The notes below the pieces were generated by a model, which did no database searches, had not been told where the DNA came from, and was given only the letters and a program-made list of their open reading frames with translations. From Pseudomonas sp. 31-12 (GTDB taxonomy: Bacteria; Pseudomonadota; Gammaproteobacteria; Pseudomonadales; Pseudomonadaceae), in the NCBI RefSeq assembly GCF_003151075.1, contig NZ_CP029482.1:124001-188000 (forward strand): 64,000 bases of DNA, read 5' to 3'. Made by a program: the position numbers and the translations under genes. This document shows, one piece after another, positions 1 through 9,622 of this stretch. The stretch's first letter is position 1, and every line of letters starts with the position of its first letter.

Positions 1-215
1 GCACGCAGTTGGCGCAGACGCTCCCACGGGTCTTCTTTCAGAAAACGCACGCAGGCGTCGAAGGTTGCGCCGCCCCAGCATTCCAGCGACCAGTAGCCGA
101 CTTTGTCGAGCTTGTCGCAGATCGGCAGCATGTCTTCGGTGCGCATGCGGGTCGCGAGCAGCGATTGGTGGGCGTCGCGCAGGATGGTGTCGGTAACGTG
201 GATTTTCTTGCTCAT
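1..215 (-). CDS. pycB: Pyruvate carboxylase subunit B (carboxyltransferase/biotin carrier), N-terminal part, cut by window edge
   Basis: Only the first 71 codons are visible. They begin [17 protein letters not shown], the start of the HMGL-like carboxyltransferase barrel; the RDAHQS stretch holds the Asp that binds the active-site metal in this family. With the biotin carboxylase subunit it would carboxylate pyruvate to oxaloacetate (anaplerosis) in the cytoplasm. The start ATG (213-215) lies 11 bases after the stop of the biotin carboxylase gene, so the two form an operon. The same family includes oxaloacetate decarboxylase alpha (often annotated oadA in Pseudomonas), which cannot be separated by sequence of this part alone. 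The neighbour decides for pyruvate carboxylase. The C-terminal biotin domain lies outside the window. Confidence 0.9.
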   Translation of the reverse strand, partial: MSKKIHVTDTILRDAHQSLLATRMRTEDMLPICDKLDKVGYWSLECWGGATFDACVRFLKEDPWERLRQLR

Positions 216-226
216 TGTTCTATTCC

Positions 227-1642
227 TCACAGGCCTGCGTGGGCGGCGATGGCGGCGGCGATGGCCAGGGCCAGCTCTTCGGGTTTGCGCTTGATCGAGT
301 AGTTGGTCAGTTCAGGGTGGCTTTCAACGAAGCTGGTGTTGAACTGGCCGCTACGGAATTCCGGGTTACGCAGGATTTCCTGGTAGTACGCGGCGGTGGT
401 CTTGACCCCTTGCAGACGCATGTCGTCGAGGGCGCGCAAGCCACGGTCCATCGCTTCTTCCCAGGTCAGCGCCCATACCACCAGTTTCAGGCACATGGAG
501 TCGTAGAACGGCGGAATGGTGTAGCCGGTATAGATCGCCGTGTCGGTGCGCACGCCGGGGCCGCCGGGCGCGTAGTAACGAGTGATCTTGCCGAAGCTCG
601 GCAGGAAGTTGTTTTTCGGGTCTTCGGCGTTGATGCGGAATTGCAACGCGAAACCACGGTGCTGGATGTCTTCCTGTTTCACCGAAAGCGGCAGGCCGGA
701 CGCGATGCGGATCTGCTCACGCACAATGTCGATGCCGGTGATTTCTTCGGTGATGGTGTGTTCCACCTGCACCCGGGTGTTCATCTCCATGAAGTACACC
801 TCGCCCTCGGCGAGCAGGAACTCCACGGTGCCGGCGTTCTCGTAACCCACAGCCTTGGCCGCACGCACCGACAGGTCGCCGATGTAGGCGCGCTGTTCCG
901 GGGTCAGTTGCGGGCTTGGCGCGATTTCGATGAGCTTCTGGTTGCGGCGCTGGATCGAGCAATCACGCTCGAACAGGTGCACCACGTTGCCAAAACTGTC
1001 GCCGAGGATCTGCGCTTCGATGTGTTTCGGATTGACGATGCATTTTTCGAGGAACACTTCCGCCGAACCAAAGGCCTTGGTGGCTTCGGAAATGACTCGC
1101 GGGAAGGCTTGTTCGAGTTCTTCACGGCTGTCGCAGCGCCGGATACCACGGCCACCACCACCGGAAGTTGCCTTGAGCATCACCGGATAACCGATACGGT
1201 CACCTTCGACCAAGGCTTCCGTGATGTCCGCGACGTTGCCTTCGGTGCCTGGCGTGACCGGCACACCGGCCTTGATCATGCTGCGGCGCGCTTCGGTCTT
1301 GTCGCCCATGCGGCGAATGACTTCAGCCGATGGACCAATGAATTTGATGCCGCGTTCAGCGCAGATATCTGCCAGCTCGGCGTTTTCCGAGAGGAAACCG
1401 TAGCCGGGATGCAACGCATCACAACCGGTTTCCACGGCCAGATTCACCAGCTTGCGCGCATTCAGGTAACCGGCCAGTGGCTCGGCACCGATGCTGTGGG
1501 CCTCGTCCGCGCGTTTCACATGCAAGGCATGGCGGTCGGCGTCGGAATAGATCGCGACCGAGCGAATGCCCATCTCGGCGCAGGCACGCACGATTCGTAC
1601 GGCAATCTCACCACGGTTGGCGATCAGGATCTTTTTTATCAC
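227..1642 (-). CDS. pycA: Pyruvate carboxylase subunit A (biotin carboxylase)
   Basis: The protein has 471 residues, a little longer than AccC of fatty acid synthesis (about 450). It carries the biotin carboxylase N domain (about 1-110), an ATP-grasp domain (about 115-320) with the Gly-rich loop [10 protein letters not shown] near residue 165 and [14 protein letters not shown] near 290, and the biotin carboxylase C domain. It carboxylates the biotin carried by the B subunit with ATP and bicarbonate. The start codon is GTG (complement of 1640-1642); the conserved [14 protein letters not shown] begins exactly there. No good Shine-Dalgarno sequence precedes it: the minus strand reads CCTCC, so the GGAGG seen at this place is on the plus strand. 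It is followed after 11 bases by pycB and diverges from a LysR gene. Confidence 0.95.
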   Translation of the reverse strand: MIKKILIANRGEIAVRIVRACAEMGIRSVAIYSDADRHALHVKRADEAHSIGAEPLAGYLNARKLVNLAVETGCDALHPGYGFLSENAELADICAERGIKFIGPSAEVIRRMGDKTEARRSMIKAGVPVTPGTEGNVADITEALVEGDRIGYPVMLKATSGGGGRGIRRCDSREELEQAFPRVISEATKAFGSAEVFLEKCIVNPKHIEAQILGDSFGNVVHLFERDCSIQRRNQKLIEIAPSPQLTPEQRAYIGDLSVRAAKAVGYENAGTVEFLLAEGEVYFMEMNTRVQVEHTITEEITGIDIVREQIRIASGLPLSVKQEDIQHRGFALQFRINAEDPKNNFLPSFGKITRYYAPGGPGVRTDTAIYTGYTIPPFYDSMCLKLVVWALTWEEAMDRGLRALDDMRLQGVKTTAAYYQEILRNPEFRSGQFNTSFVESHPELTNYSIKRKPEELALAIAAAIAAHAGL

Positions 1643-1832
1643 TTGGAGGTTCCCTTGAGCCGGTGGTACCCACGACCTGCTAGACCAGGTCGACGCGTGA
1701 CTAAATGTTTCGATTTAGTCGCAGCCCCACACTAGCCCCCACAAGGGATTAACAAAAATGATTAATAATTGGGTTAGCCATAAGTAAAGACTTATAGTTG
1801 ATTCATCAGCCTGGGGCGGGAGCTTCTAGATA

Positions 1833-2795
1833 ATGCGTAAGTCATTGATGCGTATGACATTGCGTCAATTGCAGATCTTCAATGAGGTCTGTGATTTGCG
1901 ATCCTACAGCCGCGCAGCCGACGAAATGTCGCTCACACAACCTGCCGTGAGCCTGCAGATTCGTCAACTTGAGGAGCTGATTGGTCAGCCTTTGTTCGAT
2001 TACGTCGGCAAAAAACTCTACATGACGGAAGCCGCCGAAGCTCTACAGCGCGCCAGCCGGGATATTTTCGGGCGCCTGGAAAACCTCGACATGCAGCTTT
2101 CGGACATGCAGGGATCGTTGCAGGGCCAGCTGAAACTGGCGGTCGAATCCAGCGCCAAGTATTTCGTGCCGCACCTGTTTGCCGCGTTCAAGCGCCAGCA
2201 CCCGGAAGTGAATCTGCAACTGACGGTGGTCAACCGGGGGCAGGTGATCCGTCGACTGTCTGATAACCGCGACGACCTGGTGATCATGTCCATGGTGCCG
2301 CAGGACATGGGGCTGGAGTTTCTGCCGTTCCTCAACAATCCGATCGTGGCCGTGGCGCCGCCGGATCATCCGCTGTGCCACATGGGGCCGTTGCGCCTGC
2401 AAGACCTCGAGCCTTACACCCTGTTGCTGCGCGAACCCGGTTCCGGAACGCGATTGGCGTGCGAAGAGTATTTCAAGGAAAAACGCGTGCACTTCAACCA
2501 GACCCAAGAGGTCTCATCGGCCGAAGCCCAGCGTGAATGTGTGCTGGCGGGTCTGGGCGTCGCGCTGTTGACGCGCCACGCCCTGAACCTTGAGTTGGCG
2601 ACCGGCGGATTGATTGAATTACCGGTCGAAGAGCTGCCGCTGTTTCGCAGCTGGTGCCTGGTGCAGGCCAAGGCCAAGCGGCTGTCGCCGGTGGCCCACG
2701 CGTTCCTTGCGTTTATCCGCAGCGAACGCGTGCAGATCAGCGCGCTGGTTGAGCGTTTCGACGGGAAGTTGCGGGAGCTGCCTGCCAGTAGTTGA
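1833..2795 (+). CDS. LysR-family transcriptional regulator
   Basis: The product has 320 residues with the LysR winged helix-turn-helix at about 5-65 (RQLQIFNEVCDLRSYSRAAD, then SLTQPAVSLQIRQLE) and a substrate-binding domain from about 95 to 300. It diverges from pycA, separated by 190 bases, and so is a candidate regulator of pyruvate carboxylase, as in the same arrangement in other Pseudomonas. The start at 1833 is preceded by GGGAG 13 bases upstream, which is rather far; starts at 1848 or 1857 would give the more usual MTLRQLQIF N-terminus but have no obvious ribosome site. The inducer is unknown. Its last 59 bases overlap the end of the small gene on the other strand. Confidence 0.88.
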   Translation: MRKSLMRMTLRQLQIFNEVCDLRSYSRAADEMSLTQPAVSLQIRQLEELIGQPLFDYVGKKLYMTEAAEALQRASRDIFGRLENLDMQLSDMQGSLQGQLKLAVESSAKYFVPHLFAAFKRQHPEVNLQLTVVNRGQVIRRLSDNRDDLVIMSMVPQDMGLEFLPFLNNPIVAVAPPDHPLCHMGPLRLQDLEPYTLLLREPGSGTRLACEEYFKEKRVHFNQTQEVSSAEAQRECVLAGLGVALLTRHALNLELATGGLIELPVEELPLFRSWCLVQAKAKRLSPVAHAFLAFIRSERVQISALVERFDGKLRELPASS

Positions 2796-2946
2796 GTTCC
2801 AGATCGGGGAAATCACCGATCTCGGCCAGCAGCTGACGGCGTTCGCAGCGATCTTCGATGGCGCGGCGAAATTCCATGCGGCGCTGATCTTCTTGCTGAC
2901 GGCGGGTTTTGACGGCGCTGTTGCGTTCTTCGTAGGGCTGGGCCAT
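2737..2946 (-). CDS. Small charged hypothetical protein (69 aa)
   Basis: This is a 69-residue polar protein, MAQPYEERNSAVKTRRQQED followed by RRMEFRRAIEDRCERRQLL, rich in Arg and Glu with a likely helical middle. A clear GGGAG lies 8 bases before the ATG on the minus strand, which supports it as a real gene. It resembles the small PA3496-type proteins of Pseudomonas (same NSAVKTRRQQED-like start) as far as I can recall, but I cannot confirm that assignment. There is no signal peptide or membrane segment. It converges on the LysR gene and overlaps its 3' end by 59 bases. The function is unknown. Confidence 0.6.
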   Translation of the reverse strand: MAQPYEERNSAVKTRRQQEDQRRMEFRRAIEDRCERRQLLAEIGDFPDLELNYWQAAPATSRRNAQPAR

Positions 2947-3054
2947 TTCGAGTCTCCCAAGGCGATTACGGGAGTTTCAAGATAGGCGCGGGGGATGACG
3001 GTTTGGCGGCGGGTGGGTTACAGAACGATGAAACTCGCAGACTGACCGCGAATC

Positions 3055-3185
3055 TGTGGCGAGGGAGCTTGCTCCCGCTCGGCTGCGCAGCAGTCGTAAA
3101 TGAGCTTGATGCGGTTGGTCAAAAATTGCTGTGAATGGTTTGGGGGCCGCTGCGCAGCCCAGCGGGAGCAAGCTCCCTCGCCACA
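3055..3185. repeat. REP inverted pair
   Basis: TGTGGCGAGGGAGCTTGCTC at 3055 returns as its inverse GAGCAAGCTCCCTCGCCACA near 3165-3184, with the arms also containing GGCTGCGCAGC and GCTGCGCAGCC. Such paired palindromes are the REP/REPIN elements scattered between Pseudomonas genes. The pair sits at the end of the hexR-like gene. Confidence 0.85.
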
Positions 3186-3198
3186 ATTCCAGCCACTA

Positions 3199-4065
3199 TC
3201 AATCGTCCAGCGCTTTCACTGATTTTGGCGACAACCGCAAGCTGCGCAGGCTGCGCTTGACGCTCTTGAGGTGGTTGACCAGGCTCGGCCCGCGCGCCAT
3301 GGCCACGCCCATCGCCAACACGTCGATCACCACCAGGTGAGCGATACGCGACGTCAGCGGGGTGTAGATTTCAGTGTCTTCGTGCACATCGATCGCCAGG
3401 TTGACGGTCGACAGTTCGGCCAACGGCGTCTGGCTCGGGCACAACGTGATCAACGAGGCGCCGCTTTCACGCACCAGGTTCGCCGTGATCAACAAATCCT
3501 TGGAACGCCCGGACTGGGAAATACAGATCGCCACATCGGTCGGTTTCAAAGTAACTGCCGACATCGCCTGCATGTGCGGGTCGGAATAGGCCGCCGCAGT
3601 CAGCAGCAACCGGAAGAACTTGTGCTGGGCATCCGCCGCCACCGCGCCCGATGCACCAAAGCCGTAGAACTCGACGCGCTGGGCCTGGGACATCAGCGAC
3701 ACGGCCCGCTGCAACTCCACCGGATCGAGCTTCTCGCGAACCTCCATCAAGGTGTGCAGGGTGGTGTCGAAGATTTTCAGGCTGTAGTCGGCGACCGAAT
3801 CGTCTTCATGGATCGCAAACTGGCCAAAGCTCGCGCCTGCCGCCAGGCTCTGCGCCAGTTTCAGCTTCAAGTCCTGGAAACCGGAACAACCAATGGCGCG
3901 GCAGAAGCGCACAATGGTCGGCTCACTGATGCCCACGCTATGGGCCAGGTCGGCCATGGAGCTGTGCATCACCGCCGCCGGATCAAGCAGCACGTGGTCG
4001 GCGACCTTGAGCTCCGACTTGCGTAAGAGGTGGCGTGACTGGGCGATGTGTTGCAGCAGATTCAA
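3199..4065 (-). CDS. RpiR/HexR-family transcriptional regulator
   Basis: The product has 288 residues: an N-terminal RpiR helix-turn-helix (about 1-77, with SVGISEPTIVRFCRAIGCSG) and a SIS sugar-phosphate-binding domain (about 120-260, with ISQSGRSKDLL). Family members sense sugar phosphates such as KDPG and control central carbon genes. Its place next to LysR and the pyruvate carboxylase genes suggests control of the Entner-Doudoroff/pyruvate node. This is probably a second HexR-type protein rather than the classical HexR, which is normally beside zwf and edd. A palindrome at 4113-4127, 48 bases upstream of the start, is likely its own operator. Start chosen at MNLLQHIAQSRHLL, matching the family. 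Confidence 0.88.
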   Translation of the reverse strand: MNLLQHIAQSRHLLRKSELKVADHVLLDPAAVMHSSMADLAHSVGISEPTIVRFCRAIGCSGFQDLKLKLAQSLAAGASFGQFAIHEDDSVADYSLKIFDTTLHTLMEVREKLDPVELQRAVSLMSQAQRVEFYGFGASGAVAADAQHKFFRLLLTAAAYSDPHMQAMSAVTLKPTDVAICISQSGRSKDLLITANLVRESGASLITLCPSQTPLAELSTVNLAIDVHEDTEIYTPLTSRIAHLVVIDVLAMGVAMARGPSLVNHLKSVKRSLRSLRLSPKSVKALDD

Positions 4066-4112
4066 AGGGCTGGACTCTTTGTTATTGGCAGGTGCCGGAT
4101 ATGTAGCAAGCT

Positions 4113-4127
4113 TGTAGTTATACTACA
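4113..4127. promoter_or_regulatory. HexR-type palindromic operator
   Basis: TGTAGTTATACTACA is a palindrome with 6-base arms (TGTAGT/ACTACA) around TAT, close to the TGTAAT-TTA-ATTACA pattern known for HexR. It lies 48 bases upstream of the RpiR-type gene, consistent with autoregulation. Two more TGTAGC half-sites lie nearby (4102 and 4193). Confidence 0.6.
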
Positions 4128-4200
4128 TGAATCGGCTTTTTGCCTGCTCAATGCGTAACTCGATGTCCCCATTCCACGCCACATGCGCTCCATGTAGCAC

Positions 4201-7074
4201 TTACAAGGGTTTTGCGTCCTCACGTAAAAGCGCAGCCAGGTCATCGGCTTCGACCGGGCGACTGACCAGATAACCTTGCACTTCATCGCAGCGCTCGGCT
4301 TTCAAGAATTCCAGTTGCTCTTCCCGCTCGACACCTTCAGCCACCACTTTCAGCGACAATCCATGCGCCATGGCGATGATCGCCCGGGTGATCGCCGCGT
4401 CCTCGCTGCCCTGCCCCAGGCCGCGGATAAACGCCTGATCGATCTTCACGTAATCCACGGGAATGCGCTTGAGATAGCTCAGGGACGAATAGCCTGTGCC
4501 GAAATCATCGATCGCCAGTTTTACGCCAATATCCCGCAACTGCTGAAACGTCGCGATGATGTGCTCGACGCTGTCCAGCAACTGGCTTTCAGTGAGTTCG
4601 AGCTCCAGGTAGTGCGGCGCCAGGCCGGTTTCTTCCAGCACCTGCCGCACCAGGCTGACCAACTTGCCCTGACGCAATTGATGCACCGACAAATTGACCG
4701 ACACGCGAATCGGCTCAAGCCCTTGCCGCTGCCATTCGCAGGCCTGCCAACAGGCTTGGCGTAACACGAACTCGCCGATAGGACCGATCAGCCCGGTTTC
4801 CTCGGCCAGACCGATAAAGTCCCCCGGCGGCACGCGACCCATGGTCGGGTGATCCCACCGCACCAAGGCTTCGGCTGCGTTCAGGCGGCCAGTCTCAAGG
4901 CAAAGTTTGGGTTGGTAATAGACTTGCAGCTGCTTTTCGTCGATGGCTTTGCGCAGCTGGTTTTCAAGCTGCAATCGTTCAAGAGTGCTGGCCTGCAAGC
5001 TCTCGGTGTAGAACTGGAAGTTGTTGCCGCCCAAATGCTTGGCGTGCTGCATGGCAATGTTCGACTGGCTGACCAGCGCGGAAATTTCCCGGGCGGTGTC
5101 CGGCAGCATGCTGATGCCCATCGAGGCGCTAACCACCAGTTCATGGCCATCGACGGTGATAGGCAGCCGTAGTTTGGTCGACAATCGGGTCGCCACGCGG
5201 GCCAGGCTCGACAGGTTGCCGTAGGCATCAAAGATCACCGCGAATTCGTCACCGGAAAGCCGCGCAATGGTGTCGGCCTCGGGCAGTGCGTTGACCAGCC
5301 GCCGGGCCATCTTCTGCAGCAACTGATCGGCGACTTCATGGCCAAGGCTGTCGTTGAGCAGCTTGAAACGATCCAGGTTGATATGCAGCAGCGCCAGGCT
5401 GCGGCGCCCGCCCTGACGCACCCGCTGATGCGCTTCGCGCAGCCGTTCGCGGAACAGCGATCGGTTGGCCAGACCGGTGAGTTCGTCGTAATGGGTCAGG
5501 TAGCGCATGCGCTCTTCGGATTCCCGTCGAGCGGACAAATCGGCGAAGAAGCCGACAATATGGCTTACATTCCCCCGAGCATCCCGAACAGCGTTCAGTT
5601 GCAGCCACTGCGGATAGAGCTCGCCGTTCTTGCGGGTTTCCACCAGTTCGCCCTGCCAGGTGCCGTGCTGTTCCAGCGCATGATGAATCGCACCATAGTG
5701 CCGGCGCGCATCGCGACTGCACGGCAACTCGACAACGTTGCGCCCGAGCATGTCTTCGATGTCGTAGCCGGTGACGCGGCTGAACGCCTGATTGACCGCG
5801 ATCAGCGCGTAATTCGGGTCGAAAATCACGATGCCTTCGCTCGCCGCTTCAAACACCGTCGCCGCCAACTGGCGCTGTTCTTCCTGGCCCTTGCTCGCGC
5901 TGATGTCGCGGCGGGTGCCGACCATGCGGATCACCCGGCCATTTTCGCTGCGCTCGACCGCCCGCCCACGGTCCTCGATCCAGACCCAATGGCCGTCACC
6001 ATGCCGCACGCGGTATTCGATCTGGTAATCCTCGCTGCGACCCTTCAAATGCTCGACCAGGGCACGGCGCAGCGACGGCAAGTCTTCGGGGTGAAGGCGC
6101 GGCTTGAGGTGGCTGAGCATCGCGGTCACGAACTCCGGCTCCAGGCCGAACAACTCCTGAAGCTGGGTGTGATGGACTTCGTCGGTTTGCAGGTTCCAGT
6201 CCCACAGCCCGAGCTCACTGGCCTTCAACGCCAGCGCCAGCCGCGCCTCGCTCTTGCTCAGGGCCTGGTTGGCCGCGTCCAGCTCCAGGCTGCGTTGGGC
6301 AACACGGTTTTCAAGCTCGACCTGGGCTTCACGCAATTTTTCTTCGGCGCAGCGGCGGTGATCGATCTCTTTGGCCAATTCGTGATTGAGTTGGTCGCTG
6401 CAAGTCTGCGCCTGCTGCAAGTGTTCTATCAGAGCCTGATTCTGAAAGCGCCGCAGCAAACCGCTGTCGATCAGCCGATTGACTTGCCAGGCCACCACGC
6501 TCAGCGCCCCCAACAGAATCAGCCCGAACCAGCCCCAACCCTGGCCTTGTTGATCGCCGCCCCAGAATAGATAGGCGATGGCCGGCAACAGACAGGGCAA
6601 GGTAAAGGAGAGGAATGCCGGAAGACTGACCGCATACGCGACGCTGGCCGACAAGGCGGCGGCACCGATCAGGCCGAACACCCAGGCTTGTTGCATGAAA
6701 TTGTCAGCGGGGACCAAGGCAATACCGGCACCGGCCAGGGTCAGGCCCGTCATGGCAGACCCCAACAGGAACATGCGACGCCAGACCGGATGGGCCTGGC
6801 GGTTGGGGATGGCCGAATCGAAGGCTGCGACTTGAATCACCCGCAAGGCCACCAGCGATAAAAGCCAGATCAGCCAGATGCTGACGATGAAGTAGCGCTG
6901 CGGGCTCCAGAGCAATGCGGCGCAGACCAGTCCGTTGATCAGCATGAACAGCGTAGGCAGCAGCGAGCCCTGGTAAAGCAGGCGCGTGCGCTCGACCGCC
7001 ATTTCCATGGCGTACTGTTTACGGATAACCCGAGGCTCCACAGAAGGGCCCGACAGGTCGGAGCTGAGGGTCAT
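4201..7074 (-). CDS. Membrane-bound PAS-PAS-GGDEF-EAL protein, probable c-di-GMP phosphodiesterase
   Basis: The product has 957 residues. An N-terminal region of about 7 membrane segments (30-200) is followed by a coiled coil (about 220-290), two PAS domains (about 290-410 and 420-540), a GGDEF domain (about 545-700) and an EAL domain (about 715-950). The GGDEF domain looks weakened: the motif is SGDEF and the metal-binding Asp before it is Asn (INLDRFK). The EAL domain keeps EALVRW, the DDFGTGYSSL loop, VKID, the Glu of VAEGVE and QGYL, so c-di-GMP hydrolysis is the likely activity. The ATG at 7074 (MTLSSDLSG) was chosen because the reading frame upstream of it has no family similarity and lies opposite the uvrD start. 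It diverges from uvrD. Confidence 0.9.
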   Translation of the reverse strand: MTLSSDLSGPSVEPRVIRKQYAMEMAVERTRLLYQGSLLPTLFMLINGLVCAALLWSPQRYFIVSIWLIWLLSLVALRVIQVAAFDSAIPNRQAHPVWRRMFLLGSAMTGLTLAGAGIALVPADNFMQQAWVFGLIGAAALSASVAYAVSLPAFLSFTLPCLLPAIAYLFWGGDQQGQGWGWFGLILLGALSVVAWQVNRLIDSGLLRRFQNQALIEHLQQAQTCSDQLNHELAKEIDHRRCAEEKLREAQVELENRVAQRSLELDAANQALSKSEARLALALKASELGLWDWNLQTDEVHHTQLQELFGLEPEFVTAMLSHLKPRLHPEDLPSLRRALVEHLKGRSEDYQIEYRVRHGDGHWVWIEDRGRAVERSENGRVIRMVGTRRDISASKGQEEQRQLAATVFEAASEGIVIFDPNYALIAVNQAFSRVTGYDIEDMLGRNVVELPCSRDARRHYGAIHHALEQHGTWQGELVETRKNGELYPQWLQLNAVRDARGNVSHIVGFFADLSARRESEERMRYLTHYDELTGLANRSLFRERLREAHQRVRQGGRRSLALLHINLDRFKLLNDSLGHEVADQLLQKMARRLVNALPEADTIARLSGDEFAVIFDAYGNLSSLARVATRLSTKLRLPITVDGHELVVSASMGISMLPDTAREISALVSQSNIAMQHAKHLGGNNFQFYTESLQASTLERLQLENQLRKAIDEKQLQVYYQPKLCLETGRLNAAEALVRWDHPTMGRVPPGDFIGLAEETGLIGPIGEFVLRQACWQACEWQRQGLEPIRVSVNLSVHQLRQGKLVSLVRQVLEETGLAPHYLELELTESQLLDSVEHIIATFQQLRDIGVKLAIDDFGTGYSSLSYLKRIPVDYVKIDQAFIRGLGQGSEDAAITRAIIAMAHGLSLKVVAEGVEREEQLEFLKAERCDEVQGYLVSRPVEADDLAALLREDAKPL

Positions 7075-7332
7075 AGGCAATGTTCTTGTTCTTATAATGA
7101 TGAGCATGAGCCCGAAACGTGAACGGAGCATACACAAGCCAATGCCCTTACCAAACTGCCCCGGATCATAAAATCGACAAAATTTCAGGCCCCCGCCGTC
7201 CGCTGAAAACCCTTCGAGCGAGCCCCGCCAACGCTTGCAGCCAGTGACTGACCGGTCGTCATTCGTGCTTCTTTCATCGGCTAATGCAAAGCTCGGTTTG
7301 CCCGGTGTGACGGCGCACCCTAGAATGCCCCG

Positions 7333-9516
7333 ATGCGCGATGATCTCTCCCTTCTGCTGAACTCCCTCAACGATGCCCAACGCCAGGCCGTAGCTGCCCG
7401 CGTGGGTCGTCAGTTGGTCCTGGCCGGTGCTGGTTCCGGTAAAACCCGAGTGCTGGTGCACCGTATCGCCTGGTTGATCCAGGTCGAGAACGCCTCGCCC
7501 CATTCGATCCTGTCGGTGACCTTCACCAATAAGGCCGCTGCCGAGATGCGTCATCGCATCGAGCAGCTGATGGGTATCAACCCGGCCGGTATGTGGGTCG
7601 GCACCTTCCACGGCCTGGCGCACCGCTTGCTGCGGGCGCATTGGCAGGAAGCCGGCCTGAGCCAGACCTTCCAGATTCTCGACAGCGACGACCAGCAACG
7701 GCTGGTCAAGCGGGTGATCCGCGAGCTGGGTCTGGACGAGCAACGCTGGCCGGCCCGTCAGGCCCAGTGGTTCATCAACGGGCAGAAAGACGAAGGCTTG
7801 CGCCCGCAACACATTCAAGCCAGCGGCGACCTGTTCCTGGCGACCATGCGCAGCATTTATGAGGCCTACGAGGCCGCTTGCCTGCGCGCCGGCGTTATCG
7901 ACTTCTCCGAATTACTGCTGCGTGCCCTCGACCTGTGGCGCGATCATCCGGGCCTGCTGGCCCATTACCAGAAGCGCTTCCGGCACATTCTGGTGGACGA
8001 GTTCCAGGACACCAACGCCGTGCAGTACGCCTGGTTGCGCCTACTGGCCAAGGGCGGCGACAGCCTGATGGTGGTTGGCGACGACGACCAGTCGATCTAC
8101 GGCTGGCGCGGCGCGAAAATCGAGAACATTTATCAGTATTCCGACGACTTCCCGGATGCCGAGACCATTCGTCTTGAGCAGAACTACCGCTCCACCGCCG
8201 GCATCCTCAAGGCTGCCAATGCTCTGATCGCCAACAACACCGGGCGCATGGGTAAAGAGCTGTGGACCGATGGCGGCGAAGGCGAAGCGATCAATCTGTA
8301 CGCAGCGTTCAACGAACACGACGAAGCACGCTACGTGGTGGAAACTATCGAAAGTGCGCTGAAAACCGGCTTGGCCCGCAGCGATATCGCGATTTTGTAC
8401 CGCTCCAACGCCCAATCCCGCGTTTTGGAAGAAGCCTTGCTGCGCGAGCGCATTCCGTATCGCATCTATGGCGGTCAGCGCTTCTTCGAACGCGCAGAAA
8501 TCAAGAACGCCATGGCCTACCTGCGTTTGCTGGAAGGCCGTGGCAACGATGCGGCGCTGGAGCGGGTCATTAACGTTCCGGCCCGTGGCATCGGCGAGAA
8601 AACCGTTGAAGCGATTCGCGACCATGCGCGCCACAGCGATGTGTCGATGTGGGAAGCAATGCGCTTGCTGGTTGCCAATAAAGGCCTGACCGGCCGCGCG
8701 GCCGGCGCGCTCGGGGCGTTTATCGAGCTGATCGAAAACCTCGCCGCCAAGTGCATGGAAATGCCGCTGCACCTGATGACCCAGACGGTTATCGAGCAGT
8801 CGGGGCTGATTGCTTACCACGAAGCGGAAAAAGGCGAGAAAGGCCAGGCCCGTGTAGAAAACCTTGAGGAACTGGTGAGCGCCGCGCGCAACTTTGAAAA
8901 CGCTGAAGAAGACGAAGACCTGACACCGCTGGCGGCATTTCTCGGTCATGCGTCGCTGGAAGCCGGGGACACTCAGGCCGACGAGCACGAAGACAGCATT
9001 CAGTTGATGACCTTGCACAGCGCCAAAGGCCTGGAATTCCCTTACGTGTTCCTCGTGGGCATGGAAGAAGGCTTGTTCCCGCACAAGATGAGCCTGGAAG
9101 AGCCGGGGCGTCTCGAAGAGGAGCGCCGTCTGGCCTACGTCGGCATCACCCGGGCGATGCAGAACCTGGTGATGACCTACGCCGAAACCCGACGCCTGTA
9201 TGGCAGCGAGACCTACAACAAGGTGTCGCGCTTCGTACGGGAAGTGCCAAAAGGCCTGATCCAGGAAGTGCGGCTGTCCAACAGCGTCAGCCGTCCGTTC
9301 GGTGGTGGCCAGCAACAGAGTTCCAGCAGCCTGTTCGGCGGCAGCGAAATCCCGGACACCGGGTTCAGCCTCGGCCAGGCCGTACGCCATTCGGTGTTTG
9401 GTGACGGCGTTATCCTCAACTTTGAGGGTGCCGGTGCCCAGGCCCGGGTGCAGGTGAACTTCAGCGAAGGCAGCAAGTGGCTGATGCTTGGCTACGCCAA
9501 GCTCGAAGCAATCTAA
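7333..9516 (+). CDS. uvrD: DNA helicase II, UvrD
   Basis: A 727-residue superfamily 1A helicase used in nucleotide excision repair and mismatch repair. All motifs are present: Walker A GAGSGKTR near 30, VDEFQDTN (motif II) near 222, GDDDQSIYGWRGA (III) near 247, TLHSAKGLEF (V) near 560 and VGITRA (VI) near 600, with the usual 2A/2B insertions. The C-terminus (from about 660) has the small UvrD tail domain ending KWLMLGYAKLEAI. Length equals the family norm. The ATG at 7333 is preceded by TAGAAT, which may be a -10 element. It diverges from the PAS-GGDEF-EAL gene across 258 bases and ends before a REP pair. Confidence 0.97.
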   Translation: MRDDLSLLLNSLNDAQRQAVAARVGRQLVLAGAGSGKTRVLVHRIAWLIQVENASPHSILSVTFTNKAAAEMRHRIEQLMGINPAGMWVGTFHGLAHRLLRAHWQEAGLSQTFQILDSDDQQRLVKRVIRELGLDEQRWPARQAQWFINGQKDEGLRPQHIQASGDLFLATMRSIYEAYEAACLRAGVIDFSELLLRALDLWRDHPGLLAHYQKRFRHILVDEFQDTNAVQYAWLRLLAKGGDSLMVVGDDDQSIYGWRGAKIENIYQYSDDFPDAETIRLEQNYRSTAGILKAANALIANNTGRMGKELWTDGGEGEAINLYAAFNEHDEARYVVETIESALKTGLARSDIAILYRSNAQSRVLEEALLRERIPYRIYGGQRFFERAEIKNAMAYLRLLEGRGNDAALERVINVPARGIGEKTVEAIRDHARHSDVSMWEAMRLLVANKGLTGRAAGALGAFIELIENLAAKCMEMPLHLMTQTVIEQSGLIAYHEAEKGEKGQARVENLEELVSAARNFENAEEDEDLTPLAAFLGHASLEAGDTQADEHEDSIQLMTLHSAKGLEFPYVFLVGMEEGLFPHKMSLEEPGRLEEERRLAYVGITRAMQNLVMTYAETRRLYGSETYNKVSRFVREVPKGLIQEVRLSNSVSRPFGGGQQQSSSSLFGGSEIPDTGFSLGQAVRHSVFGDGVILNFEGAGAQARVQVNFSEGSKWLMLGYAKLEAI

Positions 9517-9534
9517 AGCCCGCCAGTGATTCAA

Positions 9535-9622
9535 TGTGGGGGCGGGCTTGCTCGCGAAGGGAGCAACGTGGTTTGTCAGAAACACCGCGCTATCGTTCTT
9601 TGCGAGCAGGCTCACTCCCACA
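9535..9622. repeat. REP inverted pair in the uvrD downstream gap
   Basis: TGTGGGGGCGGGCTTGCTCG at 9535 is answered by CGAGCAGGCTCACTCCCACA near 9603-9622. The 301-base gap between uvrD and the next gene holds this pair plus about 190 bases in which I see no gene. Confidence 0.85.

Noticed and set aside
215..1735. Long plus-strand open frame of about 506 codons
   Set aside because: It is the antisense shadow of pycA; no family features and implausible composition.
7075..7818. Upstream extension of the PAS-GGDEF-EAL frame
   Set aside because: The extra 248 codons run over the divergent uvrD start and have no similarity to the family; the ATG at 7074 is used.
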